A DNA stretch of 64,000 bases from Pseudidiomarina terrestris (GCF_030466405.1 NZ_JAGGJF010000003.1:62001-126000), one strand, 5' to 3'; counted from the stretch's first letter, positions 7,838 through 14,856 are shown. The notes: generated by a model not told the origin, from the letters alone. Translations and numbers: made by a program.

Positions 7838-7896
7838 AGTTTGCTCCTTTGATGAGAAGACAAGGTTAAGTTTAGTAAAACTCTCACATTTTGCAT
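7834..7896 (-). CDS. Small ORF (20 codons) translationally coupled to the lipoprotein gene
   Basis: ATG at 7896 is preceded by a perfect GGAGG six bases away. The frame encodes MQNVRVLLNLTLSSHQRSKL and ends with TGA, which overlaps the ATG of the next gene (ATGA). It begins 18 bases after the stop of the upstream lipoprotein gene. The peptide resembles nothing I recognise; it may serve only to bring ribosomes to the downstream start. Ribosome profiling would decide whether it is made. Confidence 0.4.
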   Translation of the reverse strand: MQNVRVLLNLTLSSHQRSKL

Positions 7897-7914
7897 TGGA
7901 TACCTCCGAAAAGG

Positions 7915-8334
7915 TTAGGTAAAACAGCTATCTTTGCTGAGTTCATTCGCACTCCAGCCGAACTTCGCGGCATTAAAAATTTGCTCAGGATGGAAGCTAC
8001 ATGCACTTGCAGGTCGAATTCCAACTCCCAGAATTACGCGTGTCTGCAAAACAACCGGATTAGCGGCTGCTGTACTTTGCTGACTGCGCTCAGGGCGCAC
8101 CACAAACCAGTCGTAGGTGAGTTGTTCGGTCAGTTCAGCTGCGCGAAGCAGGAGTGCCTGTCTGCTCAGACGTTCGTCGGGACTGGTGACGCTCAGCAGG
8201 AATTGCCGTTGGCTGACGTGTTGCTGCTGATAATCAACCTGTTTCATTTTCGTCAACCCATGGAAGTTTTGCGCCGCACACGCCAGTAACAGCAGGGAGC
8301 TACTCAACAGCAGGACAAGTTTAGCGGCGTTCAT
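7915..8334 (-). CDS. Predicted short lipoprotein paralogue in the ECF operon
   Basis: A 139-residue lipoprotein: MNAAKLVLLLSSSLLLLAC is a signal peptide with lipobox LLAC. It carries a LLLRAAELT...YDWFVV segment near residues 55-75, shared with the lipoprotein at 7310-7837. The start at 8334 overlaps the anti-sigma stop as ATGA, so translation is probably coupled. The C-terminal half is short and has two cysteines (SACSF and DSCFT). Position directly behind the anti-sigma factor suggests an envelope component, or a sensor of the signal that frees sigma (inference). Confidence 0.7.
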   Translation of the reverse strand: MNAAKLVLLLSSSLLLLACAAQNFHGLTKMKQVDYQQQHVSQRQFLLSVTSPDERLSRQALLLRAAELTEQLTYDWFVVRPERSQQSTAAANPVVLQTRVILGVGIRPASACSFHPEQIFNAAKFGWSANELSKDSCFT

Positions 8335-9047
8335 TGTGTTTGCTCCTCTGCAGGTAGCTGCCAATCTGCATCGAGTAAACGTTGCTCGGGCTTGTCCACT
8401 AACGGCGCCGATGACATCAATTGCATCAGCAGTGGATCCAGTGACTGGGCTGCGGTCGCGGTCTGGAAATCCTTACTGCTGCTACCTGCAAGCGCGGTAT
8501 GCCTTGCTACCTCTTGCCATTCGCCACTTTCACTGCGACAGGCGATGGCTTCAGCGGCTGTAGTGGCCTGAGTCACACGGTATTGGCGACAAAACTTCCC
8601 GTCCTGAGCGACAAAAGTAAACCGTGGTAAAACTTCGACACCTGCGCGCTTATAGCTTGAGCCGCTGGGTTGTGTTTCTAAAACGGTTGCGATGGTTTGC
8701 CAGGGGGCGTCTTGATTAACCTGCCGCGACGAAGTGAGTTGTAGGGTAACGACCACCGCCACGGTAGCCGCGATAGCAGCGGATGGCCAACTGAAATGAG
8801 TCAGCTTTGTGAGCCAGCTGCGTGGCTTTTCGGCGTTATCCTGCAAGAGGTTGAGCACGGATTTTGGCATGGGCGTGCTAAGCAGCCGCTCGGCGTGCGA
8901 GCTCACCACCTGATCAATTTCAGCAAGCTGTGCCAGACGCTCAGCAACAGCTTCATCGGTCGCGACGCGGTCGCGAATCATCTGCATTTCCGCGGCAGGC
9001 AATTCATTGTCTAAAAATGCGGATAACTGTTCATCGGTAATTTTCAT
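8331..9047 (-). CDS. RseA-like membrane anti-sigma factor
   Basis: Predicted to hold the adjacent ECF sigma factor inactive at the inner membrane. The 238-residue protein begins MKITDEQLSAFLDNELP, like the sigma-binding N-terminus of RseA/MucA-type anti-sigma factors. It has a coiled helical region to about residue 75 and one membrane segment at about 86-104 (WPSAAIAATVAVVVTLQL), leaving about 130 residues in the periplasm. The zinc-binding HxxxCxxC of the ZAS class is absent. Its ATG overlaps the sigma stop (4 bases), the usual arrangement for a sigma/anti-sigma pair. Regulated proteolysis of the periplasmic part is the expected switch (inference). Confidence 0.82.
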   Translation of the reverse strand: MKITDEQLSAFLDNELPAAEMQMIRDRVATDEAVAERLAQLAEIDQVVSSHAERLLSTPMPKSVLNLLQDNAEKPRSWLTKLTHFSWPSAAIAATVAVVVTLQLTSSRQVNQDAPWQTIATVLETQPSGSSYKRAGVEVLPRFTFVAQDGKFCRQYRVTQATTAAEAIACRSESGEWQEVARHTALAGSSSKDFQTATAAQSLDPLLMQLMSSAPLVDKPEQRLLDADWQLPAEEQTQ

Positions 9048-9535
9048 GCGCTGGCTCCTGCGGAATCTCTGTTGAACTCTGAAACAAGCTTGCTGCGGGC
9101 GCGCGCCAAACGACTCATGATGGTGCCTTTGGGTACGCCTAAAATTGCCGCTGCCTCTTTATAGGAAAGGTCCTGTATCGCAATCAGCGAGAGCACCAGG
9201 CGCTGCTCTTCCGGTAACCTTTGCATCGCCTCTTCCACCTCACGTAAACTTAGCAAGGCTGTCACCTGAGCTTCATTATCGAATGAATTACCGCACTGCA
9301 ACTCCGGGTTCGCAGCAGCCCGTTGTCGAACTTTTGCTGCCCGATGCTGGTCGATCCAAAGGTTGCGGCAGATTTTAAATGCCCAGGGCGCTAGCTCGGT
9401 ATCCGCCGGTACAGATCGGCTAAGTAATCGCTCGACAGTCGACTGTAAAAGGTCATCTGCATCGGCAAGGTTGCCTGTTAACGATAAGGCAAACCGACGT
9501 AAAGCAGGTAATACTGTTCTTATCTGGTTTCTCAT
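9044..9535 (-). CDS. ECF-family RNA polymerase sigma factor
   Basis: Extracytoplasmic-function sigma factor of 163 residues with only regions 2 and 4. Region 2 covers about 10-70 (FALSLTGNLADADDLLQSTV, then APWAFKICRNLWIDQHR). Region 4 covers about 105-155 (LPEEQRLVLSLIAIQDLSYK, then LGVPKGTIMSRLARARSKL). The ATG at 9535 follows GGAG by five bases. The minus-strand promoter GGAAT-N17-CGTTAT lies just upstream, and the same motif precedes the protease and secreted-protein genes nearby, so the sigma factor probably activates its own operon and those genes. It is not RpoE: that gene is normally linked to rseB, rseC or mucD, which are absent. Confidence 0.9.
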   Translation of the reverse strand: MRNQIRTVLPALRRFALSLTGNLADADDLLQSTVERLLSRSVPADTELAPWAFKICRNLWIDQHRAAKVRQRAAANPELQCGNSFDNEAQVTALLSLREVEEAMQRLPEEQRLVLSLIAIQDLSYKEAAAILGVPKGTIMSRLARARSKLVSEFNRDSAGASA

Positions 9536-9561
9536 AACTGCTCCATTGCCTTTCTGGTAGG

Positions 9562-9589
9562 ATAACGGGCAAGGACTTAAGTTTATTCC
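9562..9589 (-). promoter_or_regulatory. Putative ECF promoter of the sigma/anti-sigma operon
   Basis: The minus strand reads GGAAT (9589-9585), a 17-base spacer, then CGTTAT (9567-9562), about 27 bases before the sigma ATG. The form is that of an ECF promoter, and the same pair of boxes appears divergently at 9599-9625 and again at 12609-12636. Confidence 0.65.
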
Positions 9590-9598
9590 ATTGGTGGT

Positions 9599-9625
9599 GG
9601 AATTTTCTCAGGAATCAGCCGTTAT
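9599..9625 (+). promoter_or_regulatory. Putative ECF promoter of the protease gene
   Basis: GGAAT (9599-9603), a 16-base spacer, then CGTTAT (9620-9625). Transcription would start near 9632, giving a leader of about 30 bases to the protease ATG at 9661. The -35 boxes of this promoter and the divergent sigma promoter are only nine bases apart. Confidence 0.65.
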
Positions 9626-9660
9626 TAAAGGAAGTGAGCCCAAACTTAGGGAAATCCCCC

Positions 9661-11016
9661 ATGAACGTGATGAAAATGTTGCTGATCATTATGCTGATCG
9701 CCGCCGGTTTAGCGCCGATATCACAAGCACAAGTGTTGCGCGATGTTCCGCAGCTGCCTCAGCAATTGCCACAGTTGCCAGAGACCCTGGAGCAGCTGCG
9801 GGAGAATGCAAAGCTTGAGACTTCCAAGCTTCCCCGGTACCCGGGCCATCCCGTTCTGACGAGCATAGAAAGCGCTACCACTCACCTCACCGAGGTGTTA
9901 CCGGCAGTCTTTGAGATAACGGATGCACAGGGCAATCTATTGCTCCGTGAAGTCAGCGTGGAAGACGGTTGGCGAGCACTCGAGCGTGAGTGGCTGATGG
10001 CGATTGAGGCCGATGAGGTACAACTTTTGCAAAAGCTACCCATCGAGGTCCTCGGGCAACGTGAGCTGGCCGCGCTAGAATTGACCGTGGTGCGTTTTCG
10101 TGTACCCGCTCACTATGATTCGCGACAGGCGTTAAGCGAGTTGTTGCCGGAGTTTATGCAGGCCACCCTTGCACGACAGCATATTTATTTTGCTCAAGAC
10201 TCCGGCACAAGTGCGGAAGACCTTCCTGCAAACAGCAACTCAGGCGTAGCCTGTGACGATCCGCTAACTCTTGGCGCTATCGATACCCGTATCGATACCG
10301 GGGTGTCTTATTTTGCCGAGGCTGACATCCACCAGCGCTCGTTTCTAGATGACGAGTTCGCGCAACCGCTGGCGCATGGCACAGCCATTGCTGGGCTGTG
10401 GTTGGGCAAAGGGGAAGAACTGCAACCACTCGTACCAAATGCCCGACTGCTCGCCGCGGCAGTTTTCTATGAACATAATTCACTGAGTCAGGGCGCTCCT
10501 GTCAGTGCCCTGATTGAAGCACTCGACTGGCTGGTTGCTGAGGGCGTTAGGGTCATCAATATGTCGCTGACCGGACCTGATAATGCAATTCTCCGGGTGG
10601 CTTTGCAGCGCGCCCACGCGAGCGGCACAATTATTGTCGCCGCCGCCGGTAACGCCGGGCCGGCGGCGCCGCCACTCTACCCAGCCGCCTACGATAAGGT
10701 GATCGCGGTTACGGCGGTAGATGTTCAGCAACGTGTTTATCCCTGGGCAAACCGGGGGCGCCACATTGAGTACGCAGCGCTCGGCGTCGATGTGACCACA
10801 GTAAGAGGTGGAGGTGGACTCACCGCAGAATCGGGCACCTCAATGGCGGCGCCGGTAGTTTCGGCGCTGTTAAGTTGTGTACTGGCTGATTCTGCGGAAG
10901 CGCGGGAGACGTCGATCGCCGACAAGCTGTCCCCCTACTTACAGGATCTGGGTGCGCCCGGGCCGGATCCCATTTTCGGGCGAGGGTTACTGACACCCGG
11001 ACAACCACCGCTTTAG
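9661..11016 (+). CDS. Secreted subtilisin-like (S8) serine protease
   Basis: Peptidase of family S8, 451 residues. A signal peptide (hydrophobic stretch LLIIMLIAAGLAPISQA) suggests export. An N-terminal region of about 180 residues, rich in Gln and Leu at first (QLPQQLPQLPETLEQL), precedes the catalytic domain. The triad is Asp-208 (GAIDTRIDTG), His-239 (AHGTAIAG) and Ser-394 (GTSMAAP), all present, so the enzyme should be active. The GTG at 9634 is too near both the Shine-Dalgarno and the predicted transcription start, so ATG 9661 is chosen. It is divergent from the ECF operon, shares its promoter motif, and ends in a 4-base tail-to-tail overlap with the barrel gene. It could process the secreted protein at 12000-12575 or the anti-sigma factor (inference). 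Confidence 0.88.
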   Translation: MNVMKMLLIIMLIAAGLAPISQAQVLRDVPQLPQQLPQLPETLEQLRENAKLETSKLPRYPGHPVLTSIESATTHLTEVLPAVFEITDAQGNLLLREVSVEDGWRALEREWLMAIEADEVQLLQKLPIEVLGQRELAALELTVVRFRVPAHYDSRQALSELLPEFMQATLARQHIYFAQDSGTSAEDLPANSNSGVACDDPLTLGAIDTRIDTGVSYFAEADIHQRSFLDDEFAQPLAHGTAIAGLWLGKGEELQPLVPNARLLAAAVFYEHNSLSQGAPVSALIEALDWLVAEGVRVINMSLTGPDNAILRVALQRAHASGTIIVAAAGNAGPAAPPLYPAAYDKVIAVTAVDVQQRVYPWANRGRHIEYAALGVDVTTVRGGGGLTAESGTSMAAPVVSALLSCVLADSAEARETSIADKLSPYLQDLGAPGPDPIFGRGLLTPGQPPL

Positions 11017-11924
11017 AATTCCAGTTGAAGGCTTACGCCAGCACTTGTATCACGGTAGTCAGCAGCTTCTACGGTTGATGCGCTGTTGGTGTGTTTGGCC
11101 GTGACAGCCAGGGTAAAGTGCTTGCTCAATGGCGCCTGCCACTGACCTTCAAAGGTGGTGACATTATCTTGCCGCGCCGCTTGGTTCGGCAGCCAGGCAG
11201 AGCTATAGTCACGATTTTTATAGTCAACGCTAAGCGAGAGTTTTTGCGCGTGTCCCCACAGGTCAAGTGTTTGGTTCAGACTGGAGCGAAGCTGGTGGCC
11301 GAGGTAACTGAATTTAGCGTCCGCCGCGACTTCATCTTCATGGGTATAGCCAAAGGTGACAAAACGCGAGCCCTGATGAAAGAACCAGAATAGATCCGCA
11401 GAGTAGTTGCTTGCTGCAGCATTGCGTGCGGGGTAGTCCTGCAGTGTTTTGGTTAACCGTTGATGGCCCAAGCGCCAATAGATGCTGTCACCGATCAGAT
11501 CCGCCAGGTAGTAACTCGTTTGACGAAAATCGAGAAAGTCACGGTGGGCGACTTTAGCATCGGCATTATGTTGGCTAACACCGACTTTGAACCAGGCAAG
11601 CTGGTAGTTGATGTCTGCCATTAATGTCGTAATCTCCTGATCGAAGGAGGAAAAGTCCCGGTAATTTTTATTCTGATACTGGTAGCTGGTCGAAATATTC
11701 AGTTGCTCAGTCGCCTGCCAGCCGAGTTGAAGCTTGCCACGTAGCTGCAGAGCCTGATCACTTTCAGTCGTATTTTCGTCAATTTGCGATAAGCCAACGT
11801 TGCTGTCGTAGAGATACCCCGCCTCAAATTCGTTGGCAAATGTCCAGTTGCTGGTGGACGTTTCGGCCTGAGCTGCAGGGCATAAAATTAAAAGCACGAC
11901 CGGAAGCATAGTGTTATACGTCAT
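11013..11924 (-). CDS. Outer-membrane beta-barrel protein
   Basis: A 303-residue protein with signal peptide MTYNTMLPVVLLILCPAAQA. The mature part alternates polar and hydrophobic residues in repeated strands (GYLYDSNVGLSQ, LNISTSYQYQNKNYRDF, LSLSVDYKNRDY, FTLAVTAKH) and ends in LQLEF with a terminal Phe, the usual signal for BAM-dependent insertion. I count roughly 12-14 candidate strands. The YDSNV opening resembles barrels of the DUF560/SLAM kind and small porin-like barrels, but there is no TPR domain. The ATG follows AAGGAC by eight bases. It lies downstream of the Ala/Asp-rich gene on the same strand, separated by a hairpin terminator, so it is probably read at a lower level from the same ECF promoter. 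Confidence 0.75.
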   Translation of the reverse strand: MTYNTMLPVVLLILCPAAQAETSTSNWTFANEFEAGYLYDSNVGLSQIDENTTESDQALQLRGKLQLGWQATEQLNISTSYQYQNKNYRDFSSFDQEITTLMADINYQLAWFKVGVSQHNADAKVAHRDFLDFRQTSYYLADLIGDSIYWRLGHQRLTKTLQDYPARNAAASNYSADLFWFFHQGSRFVTFGYTHEDEVAADAKFSYLGHQLRSSLNQTLDLWGHAQKLSLSVDYKNRDYSSAWLPNQAARQDNVTTFEGQWQAPLSKHFTLAVTAKHTNSASTVEAADYRDTSAGVSLQLEF

Positions 11925-11956
11925 AGTGTTGGTCCTTGTTGCGGGATTGCTGACGA

Positions 11957-11990
11957 GGAAAAGGCGCAGTAGCCAAAAGCTACCGCGCCT
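11957..11990 (-). terminator. Hairpin terminator between the secreted-protein and barrel genes
   Basis: On the minus strand AGGCGCGGTAGC pairs with GCTACTGCGCCT (one mismatch, five-base loop), followed by four Us. It lies ten bases after the Ala/Asp-rich gene and 33 bases before the barrel start. It may limit read-through and so set a high ratio of secreted protein to barrel. Confidence 0.7.
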
Positions 11991-11999
11991 GCTGTGGAT

Positions 12000-12575
12000 T
12001 TATAGATCCAGGGTCTGACTGATAGTGTTCTGCAGTGTCGCTTCGACAGCACCGTTAACCGCTGTTGAAACCTGGTCCTGCACGTTGTCGTTGACCTGAC
12101 CTGTGACCTCTTGATTGACGGCCGCGTCAACACCGGCATTCACGGTTTGGGCAAGTGTTTGCTCAGTACTGTTAACAGCACCTGCAACGACAGTATCTAC
12201 TGCTGATGAAGCGGCTACCGCAGTGTTTGCTGCGTTATCAAGTGAGCCGCTAACTGTTGCTATAGTCGTCGTTGCTGCTGAGGACATCGCCGCTGTGGCG
12301 TCGCTGCTCGCCTCATTGGTGGAGTCGGTAGTGTCGTTTGCGGCATCCTCAGTGCCGTTGCCACTGTCGACGCTGGCGTCTGCGTCTGCGTTAGCATTCG
12401 CTTCGGCGTCGGTTTGCGCAGTGGCAGAGCCATTATCGATGGCGACCGCGGCGTCTGCATTAGCATTAGTGCTGGCTTGTGCAGAGGCGTCGACGGCTTG
12501 CGCGAAAACAGCCGGTGTCGCCAGTGCGGTAAGGCTCATTAACGTTACAAAAGAAAGTGAAGTAAGTTTTTTCAT
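12000..12575 (-). CDS. Secreted Ala/Asp/Asn/Thr-rich low-complexity protein
   Basis: A 191-residue exported protein of no family I recognise. The signal peptide ends at AVFA-QA (residue 25). The mature 166 residues contain no Cys, Trp, Tyr, Phe, His, Lys, Arg or Pro. They consist almost wholly of Ala, Asp, Asn, Thr, Ser, Val, Gln, Glu and Gly, so the protein is strongly acidic. Residues about 25-95 show DA/NA-rich repeats (ANADAAVA, AEANANADADASVD); the C-terminal half changes to Val/Gln/Asn-rich stretches (VNQEVTGQVNDNVQDQV) that could form amphipathic helices. The ATG follows AAGGAG by seven bases and an ECF-type promoter. Possible roles are an extracellular matrix, filament or surface coat; none is shown. 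Confidence 0.72.
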   Translation of the reverse strand: MKKLTSLSFVTLMSLTALATPAVFAQAVDASAQASTNANADAAVAIDNGSATAQTDAEANANADADASVDSGNGTEDAANDTTDSTNEASSDATAAMSSAATTTIATVSGSLDNAANTAVAASSAVDTVVAGAVNSTEQTLAQTVNAGVDAAVNQEVTGQVNDNVQDQVSTAVNGAVEATLQNTISQTLDL

Positions 12576-12608
12576 GTGAGTTCTCCTTTTGGTTGAAATC
12601 TCGCAGGG

Positions 12609-12636
12609 TTAACGGCTCGGCATATCCGCTTATTCC
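12609..12636 (-). promoter_or_regulatory. Putative ECF promoter of the secreted Ala/Asp-rich gene
   Basis: The minus strand reads GGAAT (12636-12632), a 17-base spacer, then CGTTAA (12614-12609), about 33 bases before the ATG at 12575. Boxes and spacing match the two promoters at 9562-9625. The rest of the 338-base gap between 12576 and 12913 holds the manganese riboswitch. Confidence 0.6.
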
Positions 12637-12717
12637 GATGATGCAGGTTAAGCTTGTGTAAAGGAGAACCAAGGCTGATCTTGCGCGACGACCGCAAAAC
12701 TAGTTAAAATGGCGGCC

Positions 12718-12845
12718 GTCTTAGGGGAGTAGTCGACTTTTACCTGCAGCACTGCAGGTAAACAGTGAGTGCGTCAACATAATTGAGCCCGCATTGGCTC
12801 ATGGTGTATTCGTTCCGGGCCACCGGAACTGGCAAGACCTAAGGT
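12718..12845 (+). ncRNA. yybP-ykoY manganese riboswitch
   Basis: The 5' segment CTTAGGGGAGTAG and the 3' segment GGCAAGACCTAAGG are the conserved ends of the yybP-ykoY class, and CTTAGG (12720-12725) pairs with CCTAAG (12838-12843) as helix P1. Internal stems are visible: TTACCTGCAG/CTGCAGGTAA, GAGCC/GGCTC and TTCCGG/CCGGAA. Downstream, CCTTAG (12883-12888) can pair with CTAAGG (12839-12844), so it competes with P1, and AGCAACC/GGTTGCT forms a hairpin (12850-12877) in between. High Mn2+ should stabilise P1 and switch on the exporter gene that follows. Confidence 0.9.
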
Positions 12846-12913
12846 AAAGAGCAACCGCTAACATGGCGGGGGTTGCTGTTTGCCTTAGTGAAATTGGCCC
12901 GCCGGAGTACATC

Positions 12914-13474
12914 ATGGAAGCTTTCCTTACCTCGACACTAACGGTGGCACTGGCAGAGATTGGTGATAAAACCCAATTACTAAGTTTAGTCCTGGTCGCC
13001 CGCTACCGACAAAAATGGCCGATTATCATCGGCATCATCGCTGCTACCCTTATTAATCACTTCGTTTCTGCATGGTTTGGCCAGTGGTCCGTATCCTGGT
13101 TGCCCGCTGATTATGCTGGCATCGTTATTGCTATCAGCTTCATCGTTATTGGCTTGTGGGTGTTAGTGCCCGACAAACTGGCGGACGAAGAAACCCGTTG
13201 CTCCTGCTACGGTGCGCTATGCGCCACCTTTGTGCTTTTCTTTCTGGCTGAGATTGGGGATAAAACCCAGATCGCCACTGTAGTTCTGGGCGCCCAGTAT
13301 GCTAGCGTGGTCTGGGTGACTCTGGGCACCACCTTAGGTATGTTGATCGCAAATGTCCCTGTGGTGTTGCTCGGCGGTAAACTTATGCGCAGAGTGCCGC
13401 TAGATACGATGCGTTATGTTGCCGCGGCAGTTTTTGTTCTGTTGGGTCTGGCGACCCTTTGGTGGAATCTTTGA
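12914..13474 (+). CDS. mneA: TMEM165/GDT1 family (UPF0016) manganese exporter
   Basis: Inner-membrane protein that exports Mn2+ in bacteria such as Vibrio cholerae (MneA). The 186-residue protein is an inverted repeat of two three-helix halves, each with the family motif: LAEIGDKTQLLS near residue 14 and LAEIGDKTQIAT near residue 115. A short loop with CSCYG separates them. The ATG at 12914 follows GGAG by six bases; an in-frame ATG at 12863 lies inside the riboswitch hairpin and is rejected. The yybP-ykoY riboswitch upstream supports manganese as both signal and substrate. Confidence 0.9.
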   Translation: MEAFLTSTLTVALAEIGDKTQLLSLVLVARYRQKWPIIIGIIAATLINHFVSAWFGQWSVSWLPADYAGIVIAISFIVIGLWVLVPDKLADEETRCSCYGALCATFVLFFLAEIGDKTQIATVVLGAQYASVVWVTLGTTLGMLIANVPVVLLGGKLMRRVPLDTMRYVAAAVFVLLGLATLWWNL

Positions 13475-13491
13475 TAAGGACCAGGTAATTG

Positions 13492-14187
13492 ATGCCTAGT
13501 AAATTACAAAGCTACGATTGGCTATTGTTTGACGCCGATGAGACCTTGTTCTCGTTCGACGCCCACGCGGGGCTGCAACAACTTTTCCAGGGGTACGGGG
13601 TCGAATTTACCAGCGAGCATTACCGTGATTATCAGGCGGTAAATAAGCCGTTATGGCAGCAGTATCAGGACGGGGACATTGACGCTGCAACACTGCAGCG
13701 GCGCCGGTTTGAGCGCTGGGCGGCAGAGCTCGAGGTTGACGCGGACGAGCTCAACTCAGGGTTCTTAGACGCCATGGCGATGATTTGCCAGCCGCTTGAA
13801 GGGGCCAGAGAGTTGCTTAAAAAGGTGCGGCAGTCGGCTAAAATTGGCATCGTCACCAACGGTTTTACCGCACTGCAAGAAGCGCGACTAGCGCAGACGG
13901 GGCTGCGTGATCTGGTCGATTTGGTGGTGATCTCGGAACAGGTGGGCACGGCGAAGCCTGATCCCAACATCTTCAGTCATGCGCTCGATTTGATGGGGCA
14001 ACGTGACCGGGAACGGGTGCTAATGACTGGCGATAATCCGCACTCTGACGTGCTCGGTGCCCAGCAAAGCGGTTTGCATTCGTGCTGGCTGAATACCCAC
14101 GGCGTAGCTTATCCCTTAGCAACTCCGCCGCATTACACGGTACGCTCCTTGCCTGAGCTCGATGAGTTGTTAACCGCGCCCGCGTAG
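13492..14187 (+). CDS. yjjG: HAD-family nucleotidase YjjG
   Basis: Haloacid dehalogenase superfamily phosphatase, 231 residues, matching YjjG, which removes phosphate from dUMP, dTMP and non-canonical pyrimidine nucleotides as a house-cleaning enzyme. Motif I is FDADET (Asp nucleophile and acid/base Asp), motif II VTNGF, motif III the Lys of AKPDP, and motif IV TGDNPHSD. A helical cap follows motif I. ATG 13492 is chosen over a TTG one codon earlier. It lies 17 bases after the exporter gene, so it may be co-transcribed, and its 3' end overlaps the convergent amidotransferase gene by 18 bases. Confidence 0.88.
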   Translation: MPSKLQSYDWLLFDADETLFSFDAHAGLQQLFQGYGVEFTSEHYRDYQAVNKPLWQQYQDGDIDAATLQRRRFERWAAELEVDADELNSGFLDAMAMICQPLEGARELLKKVRQSAKIGIVTNGFTALQEARLAQTGLRDLVDLVVISEQVGTAKPDPNIFSHALDLMGQRDRERVLMTGDNPHSDVLGAQQSGLHSCWLNTHGVAYPLATPPHYTVRSLPELDELLTAPA

Positions 14188-14856
14188 TTCTTTCGCTTTG
14201 TTCACCAGCCAGCGGAACAGACGCAACTGACTGGGCACATAAAATAAGTATTCAGGATGCCACTGTACGCCAACGATGGGATGATGACCGGTGCTCTCGA
14301 TGGCTTGTGGGATCTCGTCAAGGTCATGAGCGACGATACGCAGGTCGTTACCCACATCATGAACCGCCTGATGGTGCAGACTGTTGACCCGCAGCTTACG
14401 CTTTTTGACTATGCTGGCCAAATCGCTATCGCCGCGAACAAAGGCTTGCTTGGTGGGCAATAGGCCCGGGCGGTTATAAGTATGTTTGCGACGGTCGCGA
14501 ATGTCATCGAACAAGTTCCCCTTATGGACGACGTTGATCAGTTGGGCACCGCGGCAAATCCCGAGCATGGGAATATCATCGCGCAGTGCTTTTTTGATCC
14601 ATCGTATTTCCAGGTCATCGCGATCAGGGTCATGCTTTACCTTACCGCTGAGGGTTCCGCCGTAGTGTTCCGGTGAAATATCACTGCCACCGCCGATGAC
14701 GATGCCATGTAACGGCAACCCCGAAGGACGGTGGCGGACACTGATGCGCTCGACTTCTGCCCCGCAGAGCCAGAGCGCGAAACGAGTTGTCCACCACGAG
14801 GGGGACCATTTTTTTCCGGCACCGGTTACTCCGATGCGAGGTTTTCTGTCAGCCAT
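14170..14856 (-). CDS. Class I glutamine amidotransferase-like hydrolase (peptidase C26 type)
   Basis: A 228-residue protein of the gamma-glutamyl hydrolase/PuuD branch of class I amidotransferases. The nucleophile lies in MLGICRGAQLINV, and the His-Glu pair in GVQWHPEY completes the triad; VIGGGSDISPEHYGG matches the family. It could hydrolyse gamma-glutamyl amides or supply ammonia. Its ATG (14856) lies 31 bases inside the end of the amidoligase gene, implying coupled expression. Amidoligase/C26 pairs were described by Iyer and Aravind as predicted amide-forming and cleaving modules; the substrate here is unknown. Confidence 0.82.
   Translation of the reverse strand: MADRKPRIGVTGAGKKWSPSWWTTRFALWLCGAEVERISVRHRPSGLPLHGIVIGGGSDISPEHYGGTLSGKVKHDPDRDDLEIRWIKKALRDDIPMLGICRGAQLINVVHKGNLFDDIRDRRKHTYNRPGLLPTKQAFVRGDSDLASIVKKRKLRVNSLHHQAVHDVGNDLRIVAHDLDEIPQAIESTGHHPIVGVQWHPEYLFYVPSQLRLFRWLVNKAKELRGRG

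Noticed and set aside
9044-9535. Calling the ECF factor RpoE
   Set aside because: RpoE loci carry rseB, rseC or mucD, and the promoter boxes GGAAT/CGTTA differ from the RpoE GGAACTT/TCTGA pattern.
9634-9660. GTG start nine codons upstream of the protease ATG
   Set aside because: Only one base separates it from AAAGGA, and it lies at the predicted transcription start; the ATG at 9661 begins a proper signal peptide.
12115-12579. 154-codon plus-strand frame opposite the Ala/Asp-rich gene
   Set aside because: The GC-rich alternating codons of the low-complexity gene keep the reverse frame open; the minus-strand frame has the signal peptide, Shine-Dalgarno and promoter.
12863-12913. In-frame ATG upstream of the manganese exporter start
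   Set aside because: It sits inside the hairpin after the riboswitch, and homologues start at the ATG following GGAG (12914).
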